A DNA stretch of 32,394 bases from the NCBI GenBank assembly GCA_012720075.1, contig JAAXZE010000123.1, positions 1-32,394 on the forward strand. The letters run 5' to 3'. Source of the stretch: Clostridia bacterium (GTDB taxonomy: Bacteria; Bacillota; Peptococcia; Peptococcales; BICA1-8). The position numbers and the translations under genes are program-made. Every line of letters starts with the position of its first letter. The first letter of the stretch is position 1. The notes under the pieces are model-generated. The model worked only from the letters and a program-made list of their open reading frames with translations, did no database searches and was not told the origin of the DNA. Shown here in pieces: positions 1-9,113 of this stretch.

Positions 1-873
1 ATCCTTTACTCCTACCGGACCGGAGCCGGGTCCTCCGCCGCCATGCGGAGTAGAAAAGGTTTTATGGAGATTAAAATGTACAACATCAAATCCCATATCC
101 CCCGGACGGACATAGCCCATAATGGCATTCATATTGGCCCCGTCATAATAGAGAAGCCCTCCCGCCCCGTGGACAATTTGGGCAATTTCTTTTATTTCTT
201 CCTCAAAAAGACCTAAAGTGTTGGGGTTAGTCAGCATTAAAGCAGCAGTATCTTCCCCTACGGCCTTTTTCAATTCTTCCAGGTCTACTAATCCTCTTTC
301 ATTGGATTTTATTTCGATAACCTGAAAGCCGCTCATGCTGGCAGTTGCCGGGTTTGTACCATGTGCGGAATCCGGGACTATTACTTTATTACGTTTAAAG
401 TCTTTGTTATATTCATGATAAGCTTTGATAATCAAAATTCCCGTCAGTTCGCCATGGGCTCCCGCAGCCGGTTGTAATGTAAATCTGGCCATGCCGGAAA
501 GCTCACATAAATAACTTTCCAAATCATACATAAGCTTCAGGGCTCCTTGGGCCAAACTCTCGCTCTGATAAGGATGGGCCAAAGCAAATCCAGGCAATCT
601 GGCCATATCTTCATTTATTTTAGGATTATATTTCATAGTACAAGATCCAAGGGGATAAAAGCCGGTATCGACACCGTAATTCATTTGGGACAGGCGAGTG
701 AAATGTCTAATGACATCCACCTCAGCCACTTCCGGAAGTTCCGGCTCACTTCCTCTTAACAACTCTTCCGGCAAAAGTTCTTTAATGTCTATTTTAGGCA
801 CATCCAAATCCGGTAATGAGTAAGCTTTGCGTCCGGGAGCAGATAATTCAAAAATCAATTTTTCCTTTTTCAT
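1..873 (-). CDS. gcvPB: Glycine dehydrogenase (decarboxylating) subunit 2, partial at window edge
   Basis: C-terminal-type half of the two-subunit P-protein of the glycine cleavage system, a PLP enzyme that decarboxylates glycine and passes the aminomethyl group to lipoyl-GcvH. I translated 291 codons from the ATG at 873; the rest lies beyond base 1. The family is usually about 480 residues, so roughly 190 are missing because of the window edge, not a mutation. The PLP-binding site is visible as [14 protein letters not shown] with the lysine at residue 271, after the segment [11 protein letters not shown]. The ATG overlaps the gcvPA stop as ATGA, which indicates translational coupling. It is the last visible gene of the riboswitch-controlled gcv operon. 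Confidence 0.95.
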   Translation of the reverse strand, partial: MKKEKLIFELSAPGRKAYSLPDLDVPKIDIKELLPEELLRGSEPELPEVAEVDVIRHFTRLSQMNYGVDTGFYPLGSCTMKYNPKINEDMARLPGFALAHPYQSESLAQGALKLMYDLESYLCELSGMARFTLQPAAGAHGELTGILIIKAYHEYNKDFKRNKVIVPDSAHGTNPATASMSGFQVIEIKSNERGLVDLEELKKAVGEDTAALMLTNPNTLGLFEEEIKEIAQIVHGAGGLLYYDGANMNAIMGYVRPGDMGFDVVHFNLHKTFSTPHGGGGPGSGPVGVKD

Positions 874-2213
874 TGTTCTCCCTCCCAAACCCTTTTAAGT
901 AATTCAATTTCGGCCTTGGTTCTGGCTTCAGTTACGCAAAGCAACATGTGATTAGCTAGTTCAGGATAAAAACGGCCCAAATCCAAACCGCCAATAATAC
1001 CTGCCTTCAGCAAACGGTTATTGATATCTTGCGGCGGTTCCTCGGTTTTAACCACAAATTCTTTAAAGGTTTTTGCGGAAGAAAAAGCAATTTCCACGCC
1101 GGGAATTTCCTGTAATATTTTTTTAGCATAATGGGCTTTAGCCAGACACTGCTCTGCAACCTCTTTGATCCCTTTTTTACCCAATGTACATAAGTAAATA
1201 GTAGCAGCCAAGGCACAAAGAGCTTGATTGGAGCAAATGTTGGAAGAAGCCTTTTCTCTCCTGATATGCTGTTCTCTGGCCTGGAGGGTCAAAACAAATC
1301 CTTCATTACCTCTTCTGTCTATGGCAGCACCTACAATCCTTCCAGGCATCCGGCGAACATATTTATCCTTGGTAGCCATAAAACCTAAATAAGGCCCGCC
1401 AAAACTCAGCGGAAGTCCCAGTGACTGTCCTTCTCCGACAACAATATCTACTCCTAGTTTCCCTGGAGCTTCCATGAGACCTAAAAGTATGGGATCTGCA
1501 CATAGAATTACTAAAACTTTGCTTTTTTGGGCTATTTGAATAATATCTTTTAAACTCTCAATGTTTCCAAAAAAGTTTGGATTTTGGATAACCAGTGCTC
1601 CAAACTCCGAAGAAAGGTTCTTTTCCAATTCCGCCAAATTTTTAAGACCGTCAAGATAAGGAGCCTCTACTAATTTAATTCCTCTGGCCCAAGCATAAGT
1701 TTCGGCTACTTCCAGATATTCGGGATGAACTGCAGAGCTCACCAGCACTTTATTTTTTTTGCTCTGATCACAGGCCATTATGATAGCTTCCGCCAATGCT
1801 GTTGCTCCGTCATACATAGAAGCATTAGCTACATCCATCCCCGTCAACTCACAAATGGCCGTCTGGAATTCAAAGATCGCCTGTAAAGTACCTTGACTAA
1901 TTTCCGGTTGATAAGGCGTATAGGCAGTATAAAATTCAGACCTTAATAAAAGATGATCAATCAGCGCCGGCCGAAAATGTTCATAAGCTCCTGCCCCTAA
2001 AAAAGAAACATATTCATCGGCATGGGCATTTTCCTGGCTTAAAGCCGTAATTTTCTTTCTTAAAGTTATTTCATCCAAACCCGAAGGAAGTTTTAATTCA
2101 CTTTTCAGCCGGAGTTCAGAAGAAATATCCTGGAATAGACTATCGGTTGAGGAAATGCCGATTTTAGCCAGCATTTCCTCAACATCGGCAGCATTATGAG
2201 GAACAAATCTCAT
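870..2213 (-). CDS. gcvPA: Glycine dehydrogenase (decarboxylating) subunit 1
   Basis: N-terminal half of the split glycine decarboxylase (447 residues, normal for GcvPA). It forms the P-protein with GcvPB and acts on glycine and lipoyl-GcvH in the cytosol. It opens with [19 protein letters not shown], typical of the subunit, and contains the segments [14 protein letters not shown] and [18 protein letters not shown]. Start and stop are shared with its neighbours: the gcvH stop and this ATG overlap as TAATG at 2211-2215, and the TGA stop overlaps the gcvPB start. This fixes the start and implies tight co-translation of gcvH, gcvPA and gcvPB. Confidence 0.96.
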   Translation of the reverse strand: MRFVPHNAADVEEMLAKIGISSTDSLFQDISSELRLKSELKLPSGLDEITLRKKITALSQENAHADEYVSFLGAGAYEHFRPALIDHLLLRSEFYTAYTPYQPEISQGTLQAIFEFQTAICELTGMDVANASMYDGATALAEAIIMACDQSKKNKVLVSSAVHPEYLEVAETYAWARGIKLVEAPYLDGLKNLAELEKNLSSEFGALVIQNPNFFGNIESLKDIIQIAQKSKVLVILCADPILLGLMEAPGKLGVDIVVGEGQSLGLPLSFGGPYLGFMATKDKYVRRMPGRIVGAAIDRRGNEGFVLTLQAREQHIRREKASSNICSNQALCALAATIYLCTLGKKGIKEVAEQCLAKAHYAKKILQEIPGVEIAFSSAKTFKEFVVKTEEPPQDINNRLLKAGIIGGLDLGRFYPELANHMLLCVTEARTKAEIELLKRVWEGEQ

Positions 2214-2584
2214 TATTTTTCCTCCTCAACCAACTTTTGATACTCAGCGGCATCCAGCAGTTCATCTTCGCCTCCTGTGATTTCCATTTCAATAATCCAG
2301 CCTTTTCCATAAGGATCTTGATTGATTAATTCCGGACTATCCAATAATTCTTCATTTACTGCAACAACCTTGCCGCTAACAGGAGCGTAGATGTCCGAAA
2401 CCGCTTTCACCGATTCCACTACGCCAATGGTATCCCCTACTTCCAATTCCGTTCCTATCTCCGGCAATTCAACAAAAACCACATCTCCTAAAGACTCTTG
2501 GGCAAAGTAAGTAATGCCCACTTTCTTGGTTTCAAGATCTACCCATTCATGCTCTTTTGTGTACTTTAAATTTTTAGGATACAT
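2213..2584 (-). CDS. gcvH: Glycine cleavage system H protein (lipoyl carrier)
   Basis: Small 123-residue lipoyl protein that shuttles the aminomethyl group between the P, T and L proteins. The lipoylation site is seen in [13 protein letters not shown], with the modified lysine at residue 60. The N-terminus ([10 protein letters not shown]) and the C-terminal GKGWIIEM segment are standard for GcvH. It lies 71 bases after gcvT and overlaps gcvPA by one base (TAATG). No lipoate synthesis gene and no L-protein gene is visible here, so those must be encoded elsewhere. Confidence 0.97.
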   Translation of the reverse strand: MYPKNLKYTKEHEWVDLETKKVGITYFAQESLGDVVFVELPEIGTELEVGDTIGVVESVKAVSDIYAPVSGKVVAVNEELLDSPELINQDPYGKGWIIEMEITGGEDELLDAAEYQKLVEEEK

Positions 2585-2655
2585 AATGATAACCTCCTCT
2601 GAAATAATCTTTAAAATTAACCTTGTTTAACATAATTGACGGCAAGATAACAAGA

Positions 2656-3753
2656 TTATTTAGTTGAGTAAAAGGGTATTTTAGTTACCATGGCCTTACA
2701 CGGCCGATTTCTAATCATTACCGAAACCTCATTGTCTATTTGAGCTTCCCCAATCTCAATTAAAGCCATGGCTAAATTTTTCCCTAAAGTAGGGCAAAAA
2801 GAACCGGAAGTTACAAAACCTATTTCACGCTCTCCTTTATAAACTTGATAACCTTCTCTGGGAATACCCCGTTCGATCATTTCAAGACCAACTTTTTTGC
2901 GCTTTAACCCTTCTTCTTTTTGGCGCAAGAGGACATCCCGGCCGATAAATTCCTTGCCTGATTTTAAGTCGACAAATATTCCTAACCCTGCTTCCAAAGG
3001 AGTAATCTCAGGGCTTAGCTCATGACCATACAGAGGTAACCCCGCTTCAAAACGCAAGGTATCTCTGGCTCCCAGTCCTATTGGCGCCAGTCCAAATTTT
3101 TCTCCGCTGGTTAACAATTGCTGCCATAAAGTAATAACATCATTGCTTTTCGTATAAAGCTCAAACCCATCTTCTCCCGTATAACCGGTCCGAGAAATAA
3201 TACAATGACAACCGGCCACTTCTCCTTCTTGGAATCTATAGTACTTAATGCTACTTAAATCAAGGGGGGTGAGAAGCTGGAGTATCTCCTGGGACCTAGG
3301 ACCCTGTAATGCCAATTGACCAATATCATCAGATATATTTTTCAGTTGCACGTCTTCATTTTCTTTATGCCTAACTATCCACTGCCAATCTTTTTCCGTA
3401 TTGGAAGCATTGACTACCATCCAAAAATGTTCCCAGTCAAAACAATAAATCAATAAATCGTCAACGGTTCCACCGTTTTCATAGCAAATTGGAGAATAAA
3501 TAATTTTTCCGGGCTCAATTTTTTCTATGTTATTTGTTATCAGCTTTTGGATAAATTCCTTTGCCCCAGGACCGGTTATTTCGATTTCTCCCATATGGGA
3601 TACATCAAAAAGTCCTGCAAACTTTCTTACGGTATTATGTTCTTCAATAATGCCTTTATACTGGACCGGCATTTCAAATCCGCCAAATTCAACTATTTTG
3701 GCTCCCAATTTTAAGTGTTCATTATAAAGTGGTGTACGTTTAAGTTGTGTCAT
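2656..3753 (-). CDS. gcvT: Aminomethyltransferase, glycine cleavage T protein
   Basis: Transfers the methylene group from aminomethyl-lipoyl-GcvH to tetrahydrofolate, giving 5,10-methylene-THF and ammonia. At 365 residues it is full length. Family hallmarks are visible: TPLYNEHLKLGAKIVEFGGF near the start, DVSHMGEIEI, RTGYTGEDGFELY, and GLGARDTLRFEAGLPLYGHE in the folate-binding region. The ATG at 3753 follows a strong GGGGGTGA ribosome binding site. It is the first gene behind the tandem glycine riboswitch, so expression should rise with glycine. Confidence 0.96.
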   Translation of the reverse strand: MTQLKRTPLYNEHLKLGAKIVEFGGFEMPVQYKGIIEEHNTVRKFAGLFDVSHMGEIEITGPGAKEFIQKLITNNIEKIEPGKIIYSPICYENGGTVDDLLIYCFDWEHFWMVVNASNTEKDWQWIVRHKENEDVQLKNISDDIGQLALQGPRSQEILQLLTPLDLSSIKYYRFQEGEVAGCHCIISRTGYTGEDGFELYTKSNDVITLWQQLLTSGEKFGLAPIGLGARDTLRFEAGLPLYGHELSPEITPLEAGLGIFVDLKSGKEFIGRDVLLRQKEEGLKRKKVGLEMIERGIPREGYQVYKGEREIGFVTSGSFCPTLGKNLAMALIEIGEAQIDNEVSVMIRNRPCKAMVTKIPFYSTK

Positions 3754-3813
3754 TTAATCACCCCCAAAAATAATTATTTTATTTTATAATTAGCTATTAC
3801 CAAAATTGTAAAC

Positions 3814-3857
3814 AAAAAAACAGAGCAACAAGAAAGAAAGCTGCCTTGTTACTCTGT
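3814..3857 (-). terminator. Expression-platform terminator of the glycine riboswitch
   Basis: On the minus strand, ACAGAGTAACAAG (3857-3845) pairs with CTTGTTGCTCTGT (3832-3820): 13 bp with one G-U pair and a 12-base loop, followed by seven T (3820-3814). The 5' arm starts inside the last aptamer motif (GGACAGAG), which links glycine binding to the termination decision. Confidence 0.9.
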
Positions 3858-4010
3858 CCGTAAACCTGAGAGATTTTACCCCTTGGGTGCTCAAAAAGAG
3901 CTCTCCAGAGTCCCGTCAGAATGCGGTACTGGACCTGAGAGTTTCCAATTGCTTGGCAAGGGCAATCGTTGCTCCTTCGGTGTCCATTTAAGGACTCTCC
4001 CACATCATTC
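3814..4010 (-). ncRNA. Tandem glycine riboswitch with terminator, leader of gcv operon
   Basis: Reading the minus strand, a first aptamer contains GGGAGAGTCC, then CACCGAAGGAGCAA and AACTCTCAGGTCCAGTACCG. A short linker leads to a second aptamer with GACTCTGGAGAG, CACCCAAGGGGT and ATCTCTCAGGTTTACGGACAG. This is the two-aptamer arrangement and motif set of the gcvT glycine riboswitches of Bacillus-type bacteria. A 13-bp terminator stem with a U-tract follows directly. By family knowledge it is an ON switch: glycine binding prevents termination and lets gcvT-H-PA-PB be transcribed. The aptamer boundaries are approximate. Confidence 0.93.
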
Positions 4011-4091
4011 AACCGGTTAATATATAATTAAAATTTAAAGTACTAGTTATTTTTGCTAGAGTATATTCGTCTTCTGTTTAAAAATTACTGC

Positions 4092-4116
4092 AAAAAAAAA
4101 CGCCTTTTTAAGGGCG
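4092..4116 (-). terminator. Probable terminator after the small winged-helix gene
   Basis: On the minus strand, CGCC pairs with GGCG around an A-rich loop, extended by two A-T pairs across one mismatch, and nine T follow (4100-4092). It begins 15 bases after the stop of the 4131-4394 gene. The stem is short, so the call is moderate. Confidence 0.6.
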
Positions 4117-4130
4117 ATTAAAAAATTTTA

Positions 4131-4394
4131 TTATAATTTGGATAAAATATTCGTTATCTCATCACAACCACATTCAACGGGTTTGTAACAATAACGCTTA
4201 CGGTTATTCATATCAACTGTTAAAACCCGGATTAATACCCCTTTATTGACTAAATTTTCGATAATATTACGACATTGACCTTCATGGAGCTTGGTCTCTG
4301 CGGTAATTCTTCCTATACAGCTAGCTTGACCGTTAAATTTTTTCCATAAACGGCAAACAGCTTCCAATACTTTTCTACTCTCATCATCCATCAC
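4131..4394 (-). CDS. Small winged-helix-like protein, possible transcription regulator
   Basis: I do not recognise the family. The 87 residues look like one compact helix-turn-helix/winged-helix unit: RKVLEAVCRLWKKF as a first helix, then GRITAETKLHEGQCRNIIENL resembling a turn and recognition helix, then KGVLIRVLTVD and KRYCYKPV like a wing hairpin. Five cysteines occur, three of them in YCYKPVECGC near the C-terminus, which could bind metal or sense redox state. A GGGGGTG ribosome binding site precedes ATGGATGATG; the ATG used here is at 4394 and the next in-frame ATG at 4391 is equally possible. The gene has its own promoter and terminator. A perfect palindrome between promoter and start is a possible autoregulatory site. 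Function unknown. Confidence 0.7.
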   Translation of the reverse strand: MMDDESRKVLEAVCRLWKKFNGQASCIGRITAETKLHEGQCRNIIENLVNKGVLIRVLTVDMNNRKRYCYKPVECGCDEITNILSKL

Positions 4395-4409
4395 TCACAC
4401 CCCCATGAA

Positions 4410-4425
4410 ATTAAGGAGACTTAAT
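4410..4425. promoter_or_regulatory. Perfect inverted repeat, candidate operator
   Basis: ATTAAG-gaga-CTTAAT, a perfect 6+4+6 palindrome between the -10 element (4438-4443) and the start codon (4394) of the small winged-helix gene. Its position just after the expected transcription start fits a repressor site. Binding by the neighbouring protein is a guess. Confidence 0.45.
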
Positions 4426-4437
4426 GTATACAATAAT

Positions 4438-4466
4438 ATAATAATAAAATTCTAGCTATTTGTAAA
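4438..4466 (-). promoter_or_regulatory. Sigma-A-type promoter of the small winged-helix gene
   Basis: Minus strand: TTTACA (4466-4461), a 17-base spacer, then TATTAT (4443-4438). Spacing is ideal and the hexamers match the consensus at five of six positions each. The surrounding DNA is very AT-rich, which lowers confidence. Confidence 0.5.
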
Positions 4467-4522
4467 TATTTTCACTTGAAAAAATGTTCAAAAATGTTTT
4501 ATAACAGTTTAAATGATTACAC

Positions 4523-4535
4523 TTGTATTATACAA
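4523..4535. repeat. 13-base palindrome TTGTATTATACAA
   Basis: A perfect palindrome around a central T, in the AT-rich gap between the ileS terminator and the promoter of the small winged-helix gene. It could be a distal operator or chance in AT-rich DNA; nothing else supports a role. Confidence 0.3.
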
Positions 4536-4575
4536 ATAATAAATATAGAAAAAATTATATAAGGAACTTACAAGC

Positions 4576-4609
4576 ATTTAAAAAAGCCGGTAGCATAACT
4601 ACCGGCTTT
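4576..4609 (-). terminator. ileS terminator
   Basis: Minus strand: AAAGCCGGTAG (4609-4599) pairs perfectly with CTACCGGCTTT (4593-4583) around a 5-base loop and runs into a T-tract. It starts 6 bases after the ileS stop codon. Confidence 0.92.
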
Positions 4610-4614
4610 CATTA

Positions 4615-7407
4615 TTAACTCAAAGCTTCAACACAACGGCGGCATAAAGTAGGATGGTGGTCATTTTCCCCGACATCCTCAGTAAATGTCCAGCACCGTT
4701 CACATTTACTACCGGGGGCTTGAGACACCTTAACACCCAGACCTTTGACATCTTCCGATTGATATATTCCGTCTATTTTGTCCAAATCATTGAACGGAGT
4801 AAGAATAACCTTTGAGGTAATAAATACTGTTGCCAAGTCCTTTTCATACTGCTTTAAAAATGAGAACCATTCTTTTTCGGCAAAAATTTCCACACTGGCA
4901 TTTAGAGAATGACCAATAATTTTTGCTTTACGAGCCTCTTCCAATTGTTTTGTTACTACTTCCCGAAGGACCAAAATTTTATCCCATCTTTCCTCTAGCT
5001 CCGCATTCAGATATTCACTCTTAAATTCAGGCCAGCCTGCCAATTGTACACTCAATTCCTTGTTTTTCTCCGGCAAGTGGCTCCATACTTCTTCAGTAGT
5101 AAAGGCTAAAATTGGCGTCAGCATTTTTACCAGAGCGGTACAGACCTCATAGATTACCGTCTGGGCTGCTCTCCGTTCTTTAGAATTGGCTTTGGAAGTA
5201 TAAAGGCGGTCCTTAACTACATCCAGGTAAAAAGCACTCATATCAACGGTACAGAAATTATGCACAGAGTGATAAACAACATGGAATTCATATTCATCAT
5301 AAGCTCTGGTTACCCGTTGGATTAATTTGGCCAGCTTTAAAAGGGCCCATTTATCTATTTCTTCCAAATCGACATAATCTACTTTATGCAAGGAGTAATC
5401 AAAATCACTAATATTACCTAACATAAAGCGGAAAGTGTTCCGAATCTTTCGGTATGTTTCAGTGACTTGCTTTAAAATTCCCGGCGAAACCGCTACATCG
5501 GAACGATAATCGGCCGAGGCCACCCAAAGTCGTAAGATATCGGCTCCCATCTGTTCAATCACTTCCAGAGGGTCAATCCCGTTTCCTAATGATTTGGACA
5601 TTTTTCTTCCTTTTTCGTCAACCAAGAAGCCATGGGTTAACACAGCCTTATAGGGAGCCTTCCCGGTGGTAGCTACCGATGTAGTTATTGAAGAGTTAAA
5701 CCAGCCCCGGTGCTGGTCACTGCCTTCCAGATATAAATCGGCAGGCCAAACCAGGTCATCCCTGGTAGTCAAAACCGCCTTATGACTGGAACCGGAATCA
5801 AACCAGACATCCATTATATCGGTTTCCTTTCTAAACCTGGTGCTGCCGCACACAGGGCAAGTCAAACCTTCCGGGATTAAATCCTGGGCATCACTGGCAT
5901 ACCAAATATTGGAGCCATGTTTTCTAAACAAATCTTGGATATGTTTAATGGTATGGTCATTAATAATTTCTTTATTACATTCCTGACAGTAAAAAATAGG
6001 AATGGGAACACCCCAGGTTCTCTGCCGGGAAATACACCAATCGCCTCTATCGGCCACCATATTGTAAATACGCTCTTTGCCCCAGCTGGGAATGAATTTG
6101 ACGGTGTCAATAGCATCCAAAATTTGTTGTCTAAAACCGTCAATGGAAACAAACCACTGTTCGGTAGCCCTAAACATTGTCGGGTTTTTACATCTCCAGC
6201 AATGGGGATATTGGTGGTTTATAAAACTGAGTTTCATCAATAACCCTAATTTATCTAATTCTTCAACAATCATTTTATTTGCCACATCAGTTTTCAAACC
6301 TTTGAATTGGCCGGCCTCATCGGTAAAAGTTCCGGTATTGTCTACCGGAGAAATGACCTCCAAGTTATATTCTTTACCGACGATAAAGTCCTCTACCCCA
6401 TGGCCGGGAGCAGTATGGACACAACCGGTACCTTGTTCCAAAGTAACATGTTCACCTAAAATTACCAGGGAATCCCGGTCCATAAAGGGATGGCGGCATA
6501 AAACCCGTTCTAAATCTTTGCCCTTAAACTCCTTTATTACTTGATAATCTCCGGAAAACCCAGTCTCTTTTAAGACATTTTCCACAAGTTCTTTGGCCAT
6601 TAAGAGGTTTTCGTCACCTATTTTAATTAACTGATAATCGAAGTCAGGATGTAAAGATATAGCTAAATTGGCCGGCAGCGTCCACGGGGTGGTCGTCCAA
6701 ATAACAACAAAGCTATTTTCCTCCGGAAACTTGCCATTGGCATCTTTAACCGGAAATTTAACATAAATGGAAGGAGATTTTTTGTCATGATACTCAATTT
6801 CTGCCTCGGCCAAAGCTGTTTCACAATTGGGACACCAGTGAACCGGTTTGAGTCCGCGGTAAATAAATCCCTTTTTGGCCATCTCTCCAAACACACCAAT
6901 TTGTTCAGCTTCAAAATCTGGAGTCAGCGTAATATAAGGATTTTCCCAATCGCCCCTTACGCCCAATCGTTTAAATTGTTCTCTTTGGATGTTTACATAC
7001 TTTAAGGCAAATTCTTTACAGAGTTCGCGAAATTTTACTTTATCAATTTCATGACGATTCAAACCCAACGTTTTTATGGCCTGTAGCTCGGTAGGCAGAC
7101 CATGGGTGTCCCAGCCTGGCACATAAGGTGCATCATAACCATTTTGGGAATGGTATTTGACAATTATGTCTTTTAATATTTTATTCAAAGTATGACCCAA
7201 GTGGATATCACCATTGGCATAGGGAGGTCCGTCATGCAATACAAACTTGGGTTTGCCGGCATTCTTTTCTTGTACTTTTTCATATATTTTGATTTCTTCC
7301 CAGAACTTTAATATTTCCGGTTCTTTTGTGGGGAGATTAGCCCGCATTGGAAATTCGGTTTGGGGTAAATTTAGAGTTTTTCCATAATCCACTTTTTCCA
7401 TTTTCAA
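4615..7407 (-). CDS. ileS: Isoleucyl-tRNA synthetase
   Basis: Charges tRNA-Ile with isoleucine. At 930 residues it is a full-length class I synthetase. The HIGH motif appears as HLGH (residues 69-72, in [16 protein letters not shown]), KMSKS is near residue 602, the [13 protein letters not shown] segment marks the editing-domain region, and the C-terminal zinc finger is seen as CERCW...CRRC. The C-terminal finger marks the bacterial type, in contrast to mupirocin-resistant eukaryote-like forms. The first possible start is TTG at 7407, 5 bases after GAGGTG; an ATG two codons on (7401) is an alternative 11 bases after it. Transcription is controlled by the T-box leader at 7613-7852. Confidence 0.97.
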   Translation of the reverse strand: MKMEKVDYGKTLNLPQTEFPMRANLPTKEPEILKFWEEIKIYEKVQEKNAGKPKFVLHDGPPYANGDIHLGHTLNKILKDIIVKYHSQNGYDAPYVPGWDTHGLPTELQAIKTLGLNRHEIDKVKFRELCKEFALKYVNIQREQFKRLGVRGDWENPYITLTPDFEAEQIGVFGEMAKKGFIYRGLKPVHWCPNCETALAEAEIEYHDKKSPSIYVKFPVKDANGKFPEENSFVVIWTTTPWTLPANLAISLHPDFDYQLIKIGDENLLMAKELVENVLKETGFSGDYQVIKEFKGKDLERVLCRHPFMDRDSLVILGEHVTLEQGTGCVHTAPGHGVEDFIVGKEYNLEVISPVDNTGTFTDEAGQFKGLKTDVANKMIVEELDKLGLLMKLSFINHQYPHCWRCKNPTMFRATEQWFVSIDGFRQQILDAIDTVKFIPSWGKERIYNMVADRGDWCISRQRTWGVPIPIFYCQECNKEIINDHTIKHIQDLFRKHGSNIWYASDAQDLIPEGLTCPVCGSTRFRKETDIMDVWFDSGSSHKAVLTTRDDLVWPADLYLEGSDQHRGWFNSSITTSVATTGKAPYKAVLTHGFLVDEKGRKMSKSLGNGIDPLEVIEQMGADILRLWVASADYRSDVAVSPGILKQVTETYRKIRNTFRFMLGNISDFDYSLHKVDYVDLEEIDKWALLKLAKLIQRVTRAYDEYEFHVVYHSVHNFCTVDMSAFYLDVVKDRLYTSKANSKERRAAQTVIYEVCTALVKMLTPILAFTTEEVWSHLPEKNKELSVQLAGWPEFKSEYLNAELEERWDKILVLREVVTKQLEEARKAKIIGHSLNASVEIFAEKEWFSFLKQYEKDLATVFITSKVILTPFNDLDKIDGIYQSEDVKGLGVKVSQAPGSKCERCWTFTEDVGENDHHPTLCRRCVEALS

Positions 7408-7440
7408 TTATTCACCTCGTATAAATATAAATAATCTATA

Positions 7441-7594
7441 AAAGGAGCTGTGCTCCGTGGTTACAGTTCTACAATGCTGCAAAGAAGAAGGTAGGTTTCG
7501 CCAACTTCGTTGGCAAGCTTTCGCTTCGCTAGCTTAAGGGTCTCCGCCCAGTGATCTAAAATAATTCTCAACTCTCCATTCTCAATTCTCAATT
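7441..7594 (-). repeat. Repeat-like block inserted between T-box and ileS
   Basis: About 150 bases with no coding potential. On the minus strand it begins with four tandem 7-mers of the type GAGAATT (7590-7563). Short perfect hairpins follow: GGG/CCC around CGGAGA, GCCAAC-gaa-GTTGGC, and GGAGC-aca-GCTCC. Its base composition differs from the AT-rich flanks. It has the look of a dispersed intergenic element rather than part of the T-box, which ends in its terminator at 7613. No second copy exists in this window, so repeat status is inferred. Confidence 0.45.
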
Positions 7595-7612
7595 AATTGA
7601 TATCGGCTTACT

Positions 7613-7646
7613 AAAAAAACCCTCAATCCCAAAAGGGACGAGAGTT
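7613..7646 (-). terminator. T-box terminator
   Basis: Minus strand: ACTCTCGTCCC pairs with GGGATTGAGGGT around TTTT with a single bulged base, then a run of seven T. The 5' arm follows the T-box core, so it competes with the antiterminator in the usual way. Confidence 0.9.
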
Positions 7647-7852
7647 TTCCCGCGGTACCAACCTAATAATGGGTAAAAACTAACCCATCACTCAAAGGTC
7701 TTTAACGCAGACCAAACGAGTAGAACTACTAAATTTCGAACTACCAACTCCCGGATGATTTTCCTTTAATTTAAGATGCCCGGCTCCCACCTTCCCAGGT
7801 TCGCTGTAACCTTATAAATTAAAGTACTCTTCCGTTCATCGTTTTTTTATAT
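7613..7852 (-). ncRNA. T-box leader controlling ileS
   Basis: The minus strand carries the conserved T-box core AGGTTGGTACCGCGG (7665-7651) followed by a terminator. Its TGGT (7660-7657) is complementary to an ACCA tRNA 3' end, as expected for tRNA-Ile. Upstream is a structured Stem I region beginning GATGAACGGAAGAG, with an AGGTGGGAGCC segment resembling the distal loop. ATC at 7759-7757 is the likely isoleucine specifier; a second ATC follows directly. Uncharged tRNA-Ile should stabilise the antiterminator and switch ileS on. Confidence 0.93.
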
Positions 7853-7860
7853 CCTTTAAC

Positions 7861-7889
7861 ATATTATGACAGTTTAATCAAATTGTCAA
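7861..7889 (-). promoter_or_regulatory. Promoter of the ileS T-box transcript
   Basis: Minus strand: TTGACA (7889-7884), exactly 17 bases, TAATAT (7866-7861). The -35 hexamer overlaps the stop codon of the upstream nucleosidase-like gene, so ileS is transcribed separately from the division cluster. Confidence 0.85.
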
Positions 7890-8467
7890 CTCGCCTTTTC
7901 CACTGTTTGCTTAAGCAGCAATAAAAGTTTAGGAACAACATTATTTATTATTTCACTGTCATCTCGACTGCTTATGAGCCTAATTGCTAATGTTGATAAA
8001 CCTTTGGCTTGTAAAATGGAAAACAAGTCTTTACAAGAGCAGTCCAAACAGGTCAAACCTAAAGGGTTCTGTTGGTCAGCAGCTTCAGTTAATATATTTC
8101 CCGCAAAAATTCTTAAAGGCAAATCTTCGGATTCCGCTAGTCCATCGTTTAAAAATCTATCCATTAGTTTTTGGCAACTGCTTGCAGGATAATCGTTAAT
8201 GAGTATATCACCTTGTTTAAGGTTTGAATTTAAAGGTTGGGCTGCACCTACCGAAATAACCGTATTTATGGCCCCATCGATAATTAGCAAATCCAATAAT
8301 TCGCCCAGTGTATTACTTTCATATTTTTCCACTAGGTAAAGTTCCTTAGTATAAAACTTTCCTTTAAACCAGGAATGTTTATTAATTGCATAAGGTTGTA
8401 AATCAGATAACGCTTCTTTTATATAACGGCTGATTAAATCAAAATTTGATAAAATCAATGTTTTCAT
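7886..8467 (-). CDS. Nucleoside phosphorylase/nucleosidase-fold protein, probably catalytically inactive
   Basis: 193 residues from the ATG at 8467, chosen because GGGGAG lies 10 bases upstream; the longer frame to 8491 would run through this ribosome binding site. The segment VISVGAAQPLNSNLKQGDILIND matches the GTAG...L..GDIV region of the PNP/MTA-SAH nucleosidase fold, and LSTLAIRLISSRDD matches its late strand and loop. In E. coli MTA/SAH nucleosidase the catalytic Glu lies in MEA/MES and the catalytic Asp in ISD. Aligned by spacing, these positions are Cys143 and Ser167 here, so the enzyme may be dead or altered. It follows divIVA at the end of the division cluster. The fold call is moderate; no substrate can be assigned. 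Confidence 0.6.
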   Translation of the reverse strand: MKTLILSNFDLISRYIKEALSDLQPYAINKHSWFKGKFYTKELYLVEKYESNTLGELLDLLIIDGAINTVISVGAAQPLNSNLKQGDILINDYPASSCQKLMDRFLNDGLAESEDLPLRIFAGNILTEAADQQNPLGLTCLDCSCKDLFSILQAKGLSTLAIRLISSRDDSEIINNVVPKLLLLLKQTVEKAS

Positions 8468-8546
8468 CAAATAAAACTCCCCACAATGCAAACTTTCACC
8501 ACTTTTTAATAATAGTCATAAAGGGTCTTTTTGACAAGACCTAAGA

Positions 8547-9044
8547 CTATTCTCCTTCGGCTTGTTCCATGGTTACGTCTATGTTTGTCTTTATATACGA
8601 TGATTTTTTTCCGTCATCAACCAGTTCCAACTGAGCCAGTAAAAACGCTTTAAATTGAGCCTTAAATTGTTGAACGGTTTTTTGCAGTTCTTTATATTCA
8701 TTCTTTAACTCAATAATGTCTTCCTTTGCCTTTAAAACAATCTCTTCTGCTTTCTGCTTGGCGTTACGAATAATTAATTCCGCTTCTTTCTCAGCATTTT
8801 TCTTAACTTCCTCTGCCGTTTGTTGGGCCAAAATCATGGTATTATGTAAGGTATCTTCTAATTCCCGATACCGAGCAATATTTTCCTGAATACTTTCAAT
8901 TTGATCTTTTAGATTAAGGTTATCCTTATATAAATGTTCATAGTCTTTTATTATTTCATCAAGAAATTCGTCCACTTCATCGGCATCATAACCCCGTATA
9001 GCCCTCTTAAACTCTTTATTATGGATATCTAAAGGTGTAAGCAC
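8547..9044 (-). CDS. divIVA: DivIVA-domain cell-division/polarity protein
   Basis: Coiled-coil protein that binds curved membrane at poles and septa. The N-terminal DivIVA lipid-binding domain is clear: [19 protein letters not shown] followed by [11 protein letters not shown]. Long heptad-rich helices follow ([31 protein letters not shown]). I place the start at GTG 9044, which gives the family-typical N-terminus and has AAGGGAG 8 bases upstream; the frame is open for 12 more codons without a better site. It is 165 residues long, normal for the family. It ends in TAG and lies downstream of ylmH in the yggS-sepF-proC-yggT-ylmH-divIVA cluster. Confidence 0.93.
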   Translation of the reverse strand: MLTPLDIHNKEFKRAIRGYDADEVDEFLDEIIKDYEHLYKDNLNLKDQIESIQENIARYRELEDTLHNTMILAQQTAEEVKKNAEKEAELIIRNAKQKAEEIVLKAKEDIIELKNEYKELQKTVQQFKAQFKAFLLAQLELVDDGKKSSYIKTNIDVTMEQAEGE

Positions 9045-9113
9045 TTTTACCACTCCCTTATAAAAAGTGACTAGCCTCAATTAACCGAGAATTTATCCAA
9101 TATACCATTCCCA

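Noticed and set aside
3797-4012. 71-codon minus-strand frame upstream of gcvT
   Set aside because: It is the glycine riboswitch and its terminator read as codons; no ribosome binding site and no protein-like pattern.
8521-8546. Readthrough extension of divIVA past its TAG
   Set aside because: A second TAG follows one codon later and the further frame does not resemble DivIVA; ordinary stop.
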